From the NCBI RefSeq assembly GCF_030908245.1, contig NZ_JAVFJJ010000001.1, positions 169,565-233,564 of the forward strand: a stretch of 64,000 bases of DNA. The letters run 5' to 3'. The notes under the pieces are model-generated. The model did not search any database. It had not been told where the DNA came from and saw only the letters and a program-made list of their open reading frames with translations. The translations under genes were made by a program, and so were the position numbers. The stretch comes from Sinomonas sp. ASV322. GTDB lineage: Bacteria; Actinomycetota; Actinomycetes; Actinomycetales; Micrococcaceae. Shown here piece after piece: positions 45,429-54,020 of the stretch (positions are counted from its first letter, which is position 1; every line of letters starts with the position of its first letter).

Positions 45429-47411
45429 TTGGGCATTCTGGAGAGCATTCGGGGACCGAAGGACCTCGACCGACTCACCTCCCACGAGCTGACGGATCTG
45501 GCCGAAGAGATCCGCCGGTTCCTTATCCGCAACGTCGCCCAGACCGGGGGGCATCTCGGCCCGAATCTCGGGGTCGTGGAGCTCACGCTCGCAATCCACC
45601 GCGTCTTCGACTCGCCGCGCGACAGCGTCGTCTTCGACACGGGACATCAGTCGTACGTGCACAAGCTCCTCACGGGGCGCCAGGACTTCTCAACCCTTCG
45701 GCAGCAGGGCGGTCTCTCGGGGTACCCTTCGCGGGCCGAGAGCGAGCACGACATCGTCGAGTCTTCGCACGCGTCGTCGTCCCTCTCCTGGGCGGACGGC
45801 ATCTCGAAGGCCCGCAAGCTCACGGGCCAGGGCGACCGCTACGTCGTCGCCGTCGTGGGGGACGGCGCGCTCACTGGCGGCATGGCCTGGGAGGCCCTCA
45901 ACAACATCGCGGCAGACAAGGACCGCCGCGTCGTCATCGTGGTCAACGACAATGGGCGGTCCTACGCGCCGACCGTCGGCGGCTTCGCCGATTACCTTGC
46001 GTCGCTGCGGCCGGCGATCGACGCCGTGCGCACGGCTGCCGCGTACGAGGGCACGCTCGAATTCTGGAAGAAGCGTCTCCAGGAGGGCGGGCCCGTGGGC
46101 CGCTTCGCGTACAAGAGCCTTCACGCCGCGAAGAAGGGCGTCAAGGACTGGTGGGCGCCGCAGGGCATGTTCGAGGACCTTGGGCTCAAGTACCTCGGCC
46201 CCGTCGATGGACACGATGAGAGGGCCCTCGAGAACGCCCTCACGACGGCGAAGAATTTCGCGGGGCCCGTGATCGTCCACGCGATCACCGAGAAGGGCCG
46301 CGGCTACGCCCCGGCCCGGGCCGATGAGGCGGACCAGTTCCACGCCGTCGGCATCATCGACCCGGACACGGGCCAGCCCGTCTCGGCGAGCGGGGCCGCC
46401 TCGTGGACGAGCGTCTTCGCCGACGAGATCGCGGCCATCGCCGACGAGCGGCCTGACGTCGTCGGCATCACCGGGGCGATGCTCATTCCAGTCGGCCTGC
46501 ACAAGTTTGCCGAGCGTCACCCGGAGAGGGTCTTCGACGTCGGCATTGCCGAGCAGCACGCGATCACGAGTGCCGCCGGAATGGCGTTCGGCGGTCTGCA
46601 TCCCGTCGTCGCCGTGTACTCGACGTTCCTCAACCGCGCGTACGACCAGCTGCTCATGGACGTCGCGCTCCACAAGGCGGGAGTCACGATCGTGCTCGAC
46701 CGCGCCGGGGTCACGGGACCCGACGGCGCGAGCCACCACGGCCAGTGGGACATGGCGCTCGTCCAGAGCGTCCCGGGCCTGCACCTCGCGGCGCCGCGCG
46801 ACGCGACGCGGCTCCGCGAGGAGCTGCGCGAGGCGGTCGCGATCTCCGACGCCCCGAGCGTCGTGCGCTTCTCGAAGGGGACAGTCGGCCCCGAGACGCA
46901 GGCGATCGAGCGCCTCGCCGACGGCGTCGACGTGCTTCGCCGCATGGGCACCGGGGGACCGGGGCAGCCCGGACCCGACGTCCTCCTCGTCGCCGTGGGC
47001 GCCATGAGCGATCTCGCGCTCGATGTCGCGGAGCGGCTCGATCACCAGGGCATCAGCTCGACGGTCGTCGACCCCCGCTGGGTCCTCCCGGTCCCGAAGA
47101 GCGTCATCCGGCTCGCGGCCGAGCACCGCATTGTCGTATGCCTTGAGGACGGGGTGCGCGCGGGCGGCGTCGGCTCGCGGATCCGGCAGGAGATGCGTGC
47201 GGCAGGCGTCGACACCGCGCTCAACGAGGTGGGCCTCCCGGCCGAGTTCCTCGACCACGGGACCCGAACGGAAGTCCTCGCGCGCGTGGGGCTCACGGGC
47301 CAGCAGATCACGCACGACATCGTCGCCCAGGTGCTCGGCACCAAGGTTCCGTTCGCGCGCCCGCTCCCGGGACAGACCGCGCCGCGGACCGGAAGCCTCC
47401 CGCAGCTGTGA
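45429..47411 (+). CDS. dxs: 1-deoxy-D-xylulose-5-phosphate synthase
   Basis: Thiamine-diphosphate enzyme that joins pyruvate and glyceraldehyde 3-phosphate in the first step of the MEP isoprenoid pathway. The 660-aa protein has the N-terminal [14 protein letters not shown] and the ThDP motif [16 protein letters not shown]. The transketolase pyrimidine domain carries [17 protein letters not shown] and [18 protein letters not shown], and a C-terminal domain follows. The TTG start at 45429 follows AAGGAG; upstream in-frame residues overlap the terminator region and are not family-like. The DUF402 gene overlaps its stop by 4 bp. Confidence 0.95.
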   Translation: MGILESIRGPKDLDRLTSHELTDLAEEIRRFLIRNVAQTGGHLGPNLGVVELTLAIHRVFDSPRDSVVFDTGHQSYVHKLLTGRQDFSTLRQQGGLSGYPSRAESEHDIVESSHASSSLSWADGISKARKLTGQGDRYVVAVVGDGALTGGMAWEALNNIAADKDRRVVIVVNDNGRSYAPTVGGFADYLASLRPAIDAVRTAAAYEGTLEFWKKRLQEGGPVGRFAYKSLHAAKKGVKDWWAPQGMFEDLGLKYLGPVDGHDERALENALTTAKNFAGPVIVHAITEKGRGYAPARADEADQFHAVGIIDPDTGQPVSASGAASWTSVFADEIAAIADERPDVVGITGAMLIPVGLHKFAERHPERVFDVGIAEQHAITSAAGMAFGGLHPVVAVYSTFLNRAYDQLLMDVALHKAGVTIVLDRAGVTGPDGASHHGQWDMALVQSVPGLHLAAPRDATRLREELREAVAISDAPSVVRFSKGTVGPETQAIERLADGVDVLRRMGTGGPGQPGPDVLLVAVGAMSDLALDVAERLDHQGISSTVVDPRWVLPVPKSVIRLAAEHRIVVCLEDGVRAGGVGSRIRQEMRAAGVDTALNEVGLPAEFLDHGTRTEVLARVGLTGQQITHDIVAQVLGTKVPFARPLPGQTAPRTGSLPQL

Positions 47412-48025
47412 GCTCTGGAGCGAAGCCCGACTCGGCGGCCTGGCTCGACGGTGACCTCCCGCGCCAAGGAGAGCTCGTCGTCGCCCGCAACCGCAAGTGG
47501 GACGGGAGCGCCCATTGGGTCGTTCCGGGGTTCCACCTCGGCGAGGACGAGCACGGCGCATGGATCTACCAGGGGCGCGGGGAGTTCATCTCGCGGCCCG
47601 GCGTCGCCCTCCACACCCTTGCCGATGCGGTCCTGCTGGTGCCCCGGGAGGGGAAGTACGCCGCGACCTTCTACGACGACGAGAATCCGGGCGAGTTCCG
47701 CATCTATGTCGACCTCGCGTGGGACCTCGCGTGGCGTCGGATCAGGGCGGCGTCGGCCGGCCGCAGGGGTGCCGTCGAGTTCCACATGATCGACATGGAC
47801 CTTGACGTGATCCGCTCCGCGACGCGCGGCGTGTTCGTGGATGACGAGGACGAGTTCGAGGAGCACGCCGCGAGCATGGCGTACCCCGAGTGGCTCGTAG
47901 GCGCCGTGCGCGACGAGTGCGCGCGGCTGTACGAGGCCGTTCGGAATGGAACAGGGCCCTTCGGAGGCGCGGCCGACGCATGGCTCGCCCGGGGCCGGCA
48001 GCATACAAGAGAGGACCGTTCATGA
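47408..48025 (+). CDS. DUF402 domain-containing protein
   Basis: A 205-aa protein with a DUF402-type fold (related to RNase E/G-associated and FomD-like phosphohydrolases). Conserved stretches are [22 protein letters not shown], split over the first 55 residues, and later [12 protein letters not shown] and [16 protein letters not shown]402 enzymes can hydrolyse nucleoside diphosphate derivatives; the activity here is unknown. The GTG start lies in a GTGA overlap with dxs, and its own stop overlaps the next ATG, so dxs, this gene and the next are coupled. Confidence 0.85.
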   Translation: MSSGAKPDSAAWLDGDLPRQGELVVARNRKWDGSAHWVVPGFHLGEDEHGAWIYQGRGEFISRPGVALHTLADAVLLVPREGKYAATFYDDENPGEFRIYVDLAWDLAWRRIRAASAGRRGAVEFHMIDMDLDVIRSATRGVFVDDEDEFEEHAASMAYPEWLVGAVRDECARLYEAVRNGTGPFGGAADAWLARGRQHTREDRS

Positions 48026-48579
48026 GCTTCCTGCGCTTCTACCGTCGCCGCGGCGACGGCACACTCGAATTCCGGGAGGCATGGCACGACGCCGAAGCGG
48101 CGCAGTTCGTCGTCAACCACGGCACCGTGGGCCACGTCTCGACGTCCAAGTCCACGGACGACGTCGACGCTGCCGCCGGCGAGGCGCTGCTCGGCGCCTT
48201 TGCTGCCCAGTGCGGCGAGGACGGGTACGCGGAGATCCCGGAGTCGGAGCTGCACCGCGTCGTCGCCCAGTTCTCGCTCAAGACCCAGGACGGGACGGAG
48301 CGCGACAGGTTCCTCGAGCGTCAGGCCGTCGGCGCCCTCGCGGCCTACCTCGCGTGGCGGGGCCTCGGCACGGTCGATGGCAGCTCGCTCGGATCAGGCA
48401 AGCTCACGATCTTCACGCGATGCGTCGAGCCGAACAAGGCCGTCGCGGCGGTCAAGACGTGCCTGCGCGAGGCGACGAGCGATTTCACGAAGCTCTCGAT
48501 CGCCGTCGCCGGCCCCGACGAGCCCGAGGCATTCAAGCTCAAGCACGCGCCCGCGGGCGTCCGCAGCTTCTCACTCTGA
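48022..48579 (+). CDS. Conserved hypothetical protein
   Basis: A 185-aa protein not recognised by family. It starts [17 protein letters not shown] and has a mixed alpha/beta pattern. Segments likely to be conserved are VVNHGTVGHVSTSKST, GYAEIPESELHRVVAQFSLK and the end KLKHAPAGVRSFSL. No signal peptide or membrane helix is seen. It overlaps the DUF402 stop by 4 bp (ATGA) with GAGAGGA upstream, so it is the third gene of the dxs operon. No function can be proposed. Confidence 0.75.
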   Translation: MSFLRFYRRRGDGTLEFREAWHDAEAAQFVVNHGTVGHVSTSKSTDDVDAAAGEALLGAFAAQCGEDGYAEIPESELHRVVAQFSLKTQDGTERDRFLERQAVGALAAYLAWRGLGTVDGSSLGSGKLTIFTRCVEPNKAVAAVKTCLREATSDFTKLSIAVAGPDEPEAFKLKHAPAGVRSFSL

Positions 48580-48621
48580 CCGGGGCGCGCGGGCCCCAGC
48601 GGGCCCGAGTAGGCTGGCGCT

Positions 48622-49599
48622 ATGACTGACTACCGCCGCCTCGGCCGCTCCGGCCTGACCGTCTCGACCGTTGGCCTCGGGTGCAACAACTTGGGCCGCG
48701 CCAACACCCCCACCGAATCGCAGGAGGGGACCGACGCCGTCGTCCACGCCGCGATCGAGGCCGGCATCACGCTCTTCGACGTCGCCGACGTGTATGGGAA
48801 GACGCCCGGCCTGAGCGAGGAGATGCTCGGCCGTGCGCTCAAGGGCCGTCGTGACGACGTCATCGTCGCGACGAAGTTCGGCATGGACATGCACGGCGCC
48901 AACGGGAAGGACTTCGGTGCGCGCGGCTCGCGGCGGTATATCCAGCAAGCCGTCGAGGCGTCCCTGCGCCGCCTCGGAACCGACTGGATCGACCTGTACC
49001 AGTTCCACACGCCGGACCCCGAGACGCCGATCGAGGAGACGCTCTCGGCCCTCGACGACCTCGTGCGCGAGGGCAAGGTGCGATACATCGGGCACTCGAA
49101 TCGCGCGGGGTGGCAGATCGCCGAGGCCGAGTTCGTTGCGCGCATGGGCGGCTACACGCCATTCATCTCGAGCCAGAACCACTACAACCTCCTCGACCGT
49201 CGCGCCGAGCTCGAGGTGACGGAGGCGGCCGAGGCGTACGGCCTCGGCGTCCTGCCCTACTTCCCACTCGCGAATGGGCTCCTCACCGGAAAGTACTCGC
49301 GCGGAATCGCGCCAGAGGGTTCGCGGCTCTCGCACTCGAGGACCAACCTCGTCCACGACGCCGACTGGGACCAGCTCGACCGATTCTCGGCCTTCGCGGA
49401 GGAGCGGGGTCTCACCGAGCTCCAGGTCGCGTTCTCGTGGCTCGCGGCCCAGCCGTCGGTCGCGAGCGTCATCGCCGGCGCGACGCGGCCCGAACAGATC
49501 CGCGAGAACGCCGAGGCCGCGTCGTGGCAGCCGAGTGCGGAGGACCTCGCCGAACTCGACGAGATCTTCCCGCGCACGCCCAAGGTCGCGCTGTTCTGA
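48622..49599 (+). CDS. Aldo/keto reductase
   Basis: A 325-aa NADPH-dependent (beta/alpha)8 reductase. The tetrad residues are visible in ITLFDVADVYGKTPGLSEEM (Asp and Tyr), VIVATKFGM (Lys) and DLYQFHTPDP (His). The coenzyme end has FSWLAAQPSVASVIAGATRPEQ. The substrate is unknown. ATG 48622 is 42 nt after the previous stop, with a short spacer that may carry its own promoter. Confidence 0.93.
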   Translation: MTDYRRLGRSGLTVSTVGLGCNNLGRANTPTESQEGTDAVVHAAIEAGITLFDVADVYGKTPGLSEEMLGRALKGRRDDVIVATKFGMDMHGANGKDFGARGSRRYIQQAVEASLRRLGTDWIDLYQFHTPDPETPIEETLSALDDLVREGKVRYIGHSNRAGWQIAEAEFVARMGGYTPFISSQNHYNLLDRRAELEVTEAAEAYGLGVLPYFPLANGLLTGKYSRGIAPEGSRLSHSRTNLVHDADWDQLDRFSAFAEERGLTELQVAFSWLAAQPSVASVIAGATRPEQIRENAEAASWQPSAEDLAELDEIFPRTPKVALF

Positions 49600-49638
49600 G
49601 CCGGCGCCAGCCAGCCTGCTCCTTTCGGGGCGAACCCT

Positions 49639-50709
49639 ATGCATGACGCCTCACGCCCCGTCCCGCACGAGCCGAGCCGAGATCCCGTGGCCATCCTCCT
49701 CGACTGCGACACCGGCATCGACGACGCGCTCGCGCTCATCTACCTATGCAGCCAGCCGCACGTCGAGCTCGTGGCGGTCACGAGCACGCCCGGCAACGTG
49801 GACGCCGCGCAGGCGGCGCGCAACAACCTCGCGCTCCTCGAGCTGTGCGGCCGTCCCGACGTGCCCGTGGTCATCGGCGCGAGCTCGCCCCTGCGCGTCC
49901 CGCTCGTGACGACGCCCGAGACCCACGGACCGCAGGGGATCGGCTACGCCGAGCTCCCGCCCGCGCGTCGCACGCTGGACGCACGGGACGCCGTCGAGCT
50001 CTGGGTCGAGGCCGCCCGGGCACGCCCGGGGGAGCTCACCGCGCTCCTCACAGCGCCGCTCACGAACTTCGCGTTGGCGTTGCGCGCCGAGCCGCGGCTC
50101 CCAGAGCTCCTCAGGCGAACCGTCATCATGGGCGGCTCGTACTACTACCAGGGGAACACGACCCCGACGGCCGAGTGGAACGCCCACGTGGATCCGCATG
50201 CGGCGGCTGAGGTCTTCGCGGCGTTCGCGGGCCAGCCCGAGGAGCGGCTCCCGACGGTGTGCGCGCTCGAGACCACTGAGCGGATTGAGCTGCGCCCCGA
50301 ACACGTCGCGGCGCTCGCCGAGGCCGCCGGGTGCGCCGACCCCGAGCTCGTGCTTCCAGAGCAGCCCGAGGGGCTGCGGAGCCGCGCCTCGAACGGGCTC
50401 GTGCGGCACGTGAGTGACATGCTGCGGTTCTACTTCGAGTTCCATCGCGGCTACGACCAGGGCTACGTCGCGCACGTGCACGACTACTTCGCCGCGAGCG
50501 TCGCGGCCGGGACGGCTTACTGCGCGACGCGGACCGCAAGCGTGCACGTCGAGACCGAAGCCCCGCGGCTCATGGGGACCACGGTTGCGGACTACCGTGG
50601 GCTGTGGGGAGAGCCGCCGAACGCCCGGATCGTGAGCGACAACCGGCCGGACGAGTCGTTCGCCGAGTTCGTCCGTTCGGTCGGGGCGCTCGCGCGAACG
50701 CTCGGCTAG
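49639..50709 (+). CDS. Nucleoside hydrolase
   Basis: Inosine-uridine-type N-ribohydrolase, 356 aa, which splits nucleosides into base and ribose. The calcium-binding motif is ILLDCDTGIDDALALIYL. The active-site segment WNAHVDPHAAAEVFA and the RTVIMGGSYYYQGN strand are typical. No signal peptide, so it acts inside the cell. ATG 49639 is the only good start. A complete ECF transporter follows 122 nt later on the same strand, suggesting that imported nucleosides or bases are its substrates. Confidence 0.92.
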   Translation: MHDASRPVPHEPSRDPVAILLDCDTGIDDALALIYLCSQPHVELVAVTSTPGNVDAAQAARNNLALLELCGRPDVPVVIGASSPLRVPLVTTPETHGPQGIGYAELPPARRTLDARDAVELWVEAARARPGELTALLTAPLTNFALALRAEPRLPELLRRTVIMGGSYYYQGNTTPTAEWNAHVDPHAAAEVFAAFAGQPEERLPTVCALETTERIELRPEHVAALAEAAGCADPELVLPEQPEGLRSRASNGLVRHVSDMLRFYFEFHRGYDQGYVAHVHDYFAASVAAGTAYCATRTASVHVETEAPRLMGTTVADYRGLWGEPPNARIVSDNRPDESFAEFVRSVGALARTLG

Positions 50710-50831
50710 ACTCGCAACCGGGCCCCCGCGAGGGACCTCCGCCGAGGTGACATGAGGCGGAACCCCAGTCCATCCGCAGCATCGAAGGCCGCCATCGAGG
50801 GCCTTCCCATCATCGAAGGACAAAGTCCGTC
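50710..50831 (+). other. Leader with hairpins before the ECF operon
   Basis: This 122-nt stretch holds two possible stems: GAAGGCC / GGCCTTC around a 9-nt loop near 50785-50810, and GGAC-AAA-GTCC directly before the start, which would cover the AAGGA ribosome site. A CCGCC/GGCGG pair lies further upstream. It does not match any riboswitch class I know, so a regulatory role is only possible. Confidence 0.3.
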
Positions 50832-51668
50832 ATGTCACATCAGCTCACTGTTGATGCGCCCCGCCGTTCGCCCCTGAGGGTCGTCCTCACGATCCTCGGC
50901 GTCGCGGCGGTCGTCGCGACCTACGCGTTCCTCATCGTGTCCCAGCCGGCCGACGTCGTGAATGGGCCTACAGCCGCCTCGGCGCTCGTCGCACTCGCCG
51001 GCTTCGGCCTCGCGATGGTGCTGCTCTTCGTCGGCATCCTGCCGACATTGCCGACGACGACGCTCGCCCTCATCCCCGTCGCGCTTGTGCTCAACATCGT
51101 TCTCGGCCAATTCGTCGGAAGCACCCTCGTCCCCATCTATCTCGACTCGATCGGCACCGTGCTCGTCGGCTTTCTCGCGGGGCCTTCGGCCGGCGCCGCG
51201 ACCGGGCTGTTGAGCAACCTCGTCTGGTCGTTCTTCAATCCGTCGGTCCTCCCGTTCGCCGCGGGCGCGGCGGCAATCGGCGCCCTGGCCGGCGTCGCGG
51301 CCCGCCTCGGCATCGTGCGCCGCTTCTACCTGGTGCCTGTCGCGGGGGTCGTCACGGGCTTCGTCGCGGCGGCTATCGCGGCGCCCATCGCGGTGATCGT
51401 CTTCGGTGGAACCGCGACGGGCGCCACCGGGGCCGTTATCGCGCTCTTCCGTGCAGCTGGGGACAGCCTCGTCCAATCCGTGACCACGGGAGCTTTCACG
51501 TCGGATCTCCCCGACAAGCTCGTGACCTTCTCTCTCGCGGCCGCGTTGGCGTACGCGCTCCCGCGGCGGAGCACGCGGCGCTTCGAGTTCGTCCGCCGCC
51601 ACCGCGTGCTCGCGGGCGCGAAGCGCTCGGTGGAGACCGCGGACACCAAGGCGGCACCTGCTGCCTGA
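50832..51668 (+). CDS. ECF transporter S component
   Basis: A 278-aa membrane protein with about seven hydrophobic helices, including LVALAGFGLAMVLLFVGILP, IPVALVLNIVLGQFVG and FAAGAAAIGALAGVAARLG. This is the layout of a substrate-binding S protein of an energy-coupling factor importer. The family does not reveal the ligand; the upstream nucleoside hydrolase suggests a base or nucleoside. The C-terminus is basic and cytosolic. T and A components follow without a gap. Confidence 0.85.
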   Translation: MSHQLTVDAPRRSPLRVVLTILGVAAVVATYAFLIVSQPADVVNGPTAASALVALAGFGLAMVLLFVGILPTLPTTTLALIPVALVLNIVLGQFVGSTLVPIYLDSIGTVLVGFLAGPSAGAATGLLSNLVWSFFNPSVLPFAAGAAAIGALAGVAARLGIVRRFYLVPVAGVVTGFVAAAIAAPIAVIVFGGTATGATGAVIALFRAAGDSLVQSVTTGAFTSDLPDKLVTFSLAAALAYALPRRSTRRFEFVRRHRVLAGAKRSVETADTKAAPAA

Positions 51669-52491
51669 GTTTCCCGCGCACCATCCCGAGCCCGGCGATG
51701 GCGGTCCCCTCGACCGCGACTCGACGCCGAAGCAGCGCCTGAATCCCCTCACCGGGCTTGTCCTCGCGGGCTCCGGGGCGCTGGCGTGCCTGGCGTGGGC
51801 CCATTGGGCCGTGTGGCTTGCGGTGCTCGCGGCCTCCGCGGGCGCAGCCGCGGCGGGTCGAGTGCTCGGAAAGGTCGCGGCCGCGGCGTCGATCGTCGTC
51901 GTGCCGTTCGCGCTGTGGGCCTTCGTGATCCACGGCCTGTTCTTCCCCGAGGGACGCGCTGTGCTCGCCGCCCTCGGCCCAGCCCGCGTGACCGCGGAGG
52001 GCCTCGCGTACGCGGGCGGGATCGTGCTGCGCACCGCAGCGCTCGTCGTCGTCATGCTCGCGTTCTCGACGTGGGTCGAGGTGCCCGTGCTCCGGGCCGC
52101 GCTTGTCCGTCGCGGTGTGCCGGCACAGCTTGGGTACGTGCTCGCGACTGCGTTGGGCCTTGCATCCACCGTCGCGGAGCGTCTCGAGCGGATCCGCGAG
52201 GCGCAGGAGGCGCGAGGGCTCATCGTGCGGCAGAGCCTCGGGGGTCGGTTCGTCGCAGCGCGGCTCCAGGTGGTGCCCCTTGTCCTCCAGCTTGTCGACG
52301 AGGCCGGCGAACGAGCCGCGGCCCTCGAGGCCCGCGGGCAGGCTCTCCCGGGCCGCCGCACGTCGTACGTCGACGAGCCGGACTCGCGCGCCCAGCGCAC
52401 GCTCCGCTGGGTCCTCGCGACGGCGAGCCTCGCCGTCGTCCTCTCCGTCGTGGTGCCCGCCGTCGCGGGCGTCCTCGGGGGCGGGCGATGA
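51658..52491 (+). CDS. ECF transporter T component (start codon unclear)
   Basis: Membrane scaffold that links S protein and ATPases. The two coupling motifs are visible as EAQEARGLI and ALEARGQAL, and four or more helices are present. Family-like sequence begins well before the first GTG at 51811 (RLNPLTGLVLAGSGAL, from 51736). Back to the stop at 51481 the frame has no ATG, GTG or TTG. A CTG at 51658 or 51661, overlapping the S-gene stop, or a CTG at 51739, is the likely start; I use 51658 provisionally. The A component starts in an ATGA overlap with its stop. Confidence 0.7.
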   Translation: MLPEFPAHHPEPGDGGPLDRDSTPKQRLNPLTGLVLAGSGALACLAWAHWAVWLAVLAASAGAAAAGRVLGKVAAAASIVVVPFALWAFVIHGLFFPEGRAVLAALGPARVTAEGLAYAGGIVLRTAALVVVMLAFSTWVEVPVLRAALVRRGVPAQLGYVLATALGLASTVAERLERIREAQEARGLIVRQSLGGRFVAARLQVVPLVLQLVDEAGERAAALEARGQALPGRRTSYVDEPDSRAQRTLRWVLATASLAVVLSVVVPAVAGVLGGGR

Positions 52492-53999
52492 CGCCGGTCC
52501 TGACGGCGCACGTGCGGCGCTTCGCGTACGACGACGGGCCGGCGGCCGTCCGAGACGTGCACCTCGCGCTTGAGCGGGGTGCGCTTGTCGCCGTGCTCGG
52601 CGCGTCAGGGAGTGGCAAGTCGACGCTTGCGAAGATTATTGCGGGGTGGGCCCTCCAAGGCGGCCACGCGCGGTTCAGCGGGACACTTGAGCTGGCCCCC
52701 GGGCCGCGTGGCGCCGGGGGACGGCTCGACTTTGCCGGGGGTCATGACGATCCGAGGCTGCAGCTCGGCGCGTGGGGCGAACGCGTCGCGTACGCGCCGC
52801 AGAGGGCCGGCGACCTGCTGACCGGGGCGGCCGCGAGCGTGGGGGAGGAGCTCGCGTTCTCGCTCGAGCAGCGCGGGATCGAGCGGGGCGAAATGCGCGA
52901 CCGCGTGCGGCGGGGGGCCCGGGCAGTGGGGCTCGAGGATCTTCTGGACCGTCACCCGGGGCGGCTCTCGGGCGGTGAGCAGCGGCGTCTTGCGCTCGGC
53001 TGTGCGCTCGTGGAACGGCCCGACGTCGTTGTGCTCGATGAGCCGTCAGCATCGCTTGACGCCGCAGGTGCCGAGGCACTCGTCGAACTCGTGGCTAGGC
53101 TGCGCGGGGGCGGGGCGACCGTCGTGGTGTTCGCGACCGGCGTCGACGCCCTTGTCCGGCACGCGGACCGGTGCCTCCTGCTCGACGGCGGGACGGTGGC
53201 AGCGGAGGGCACACTGGACGACGTGTTCGCGTCGGCGGCGTTCGCGGAGTCTGGGGTGGTGCCCCAAGCCCGGGAGCGGGAGCCCGGCTGTCCGATGGTG
53301 GGCGCCGAGGTTCCGGCGACCGGCGTCCCGCTCGCCGAGCTCGAGCGGGTGACGTTCGCGTATGCGCCGCGCCGGTCTGGCCGGTCGGCGCGCACGGTGC
53401 TCGACGGAGCGTCCGTTGCGGTCCACGCCGGCCAGGTGATTGCGCTCACGGGGCCGAACGGAGCCGGCAAGTCCACGGCATTGCGGCACTTCGCGGGGCT
53501 TGCGCGGCCATCGTCCGGGACGGTCCGGATCGGCGGGTCGGACATCGCGGGCGTCCCGGCAGGCCGGGTTGCCGCGACGGTTGGGACGCTCTTCCAAGAC
53601 CCGCGCGATCAGCTCTTCGAACGGACGGCGCTCCGCGAGGTCTCATTCGGTCTCGGTGCCTTGGGCCTCGCAGGGGAGGCGGCGCGGTCGCGGGCTTTCG
53701 AGGCGCTCGATGCCGTGGGGCTCGCGCAGCGGGCCGACGTGCACCCGTATGAGCTCGCGGCGTCCGAGCAGCGGCTCGTGGCCCTCGCAACAGTCCTCGC
53801 GCGGCGCCCGAGGGTGCTGCTGCTCGACGAGCCGACCGTGGGGCTCGACGGCCGGGCGCTCGCCCGCCTCGACGCGGCGGTGACCGGCGCGGCCCAGGCG
53901 GGTTCCGCCGTCGTCCTCTCGACCCACGCGATCGCTTGGGCTCGGCGGATGTCCCACCAGGTTCTCGCACTCGACGGGGGCCGATTCGTGGGGGCATGA
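52488..53999 (+). CDS. ECF transporter duplicated ATPase (A-A' fusion)
   Basis: A 503-aa cytosolic protein with two ABC ATPase domains that power the ECF importer. Domain 1 has Walker A LGASGSGKSTL (about 43), signature LSGGEQRRLALG and Walker B VVVLDEPSASLD. Domain 2 (from about 280) has TGPNGAGKSTALRH and VLLLDEPTVGLDG, but its signature reads ELAASEQRLVALA instead of LSGGQ, so one composite ATP site may be weak. It overlaps the T gene by 4 bp. The fad genes converge on it. Confidence 0.92.
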   Translation: MTPVLTAHVRRFAYDDGPAAVRDVHLALERGALVAVLGASGSGKSTLAKIIAGWALQGGHARFSGTLELAPGPRGAGGRLDFAGGHDDPRLQLGAWGERVAYAPQRAGDLLTGAAASVGEELAFSLEQRGIERGEMRDRVRRGARAVGLEDLLDRHPGRLSGGEQRRLALGCALVERPDVVVLDEPSASLDAAGAEALVELVARLRGGGATVVVFATGVDALVRHADRCLLLDGGTVAAEGTLDDVFASAAFAESGVVPQAREREPGCPMVGAEVPATGVPLAELERVTFAYAPRRSGRSARTVLDGASVAVHAGQVIALTGPNGAGKSTALRHFAGLARPSSGTVRIGGSDIAGVPAGRVAATVGTLFQDPRDQLFERTALREVSFGLGALGLAGEAARSRAFEALDAVGLAQRADVHPYELAASEQRLVALATVLARRPRVLLLDEPTVGLDGRALARLDAAVTGAAQAGSAVVLSTHAIAWARRMSHQVLALDGGRFVGA

Positions 54000-54020
54000 C
54001 CGCGTCTCACCTGACGGATC

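Noticed and set aside
50710-50831. TPP or other known riboswitch before the ECF operon
   Set aside because: The conserved bases of the TPP class are not present and no other class could be recognised by eye. Only simple stems remain.
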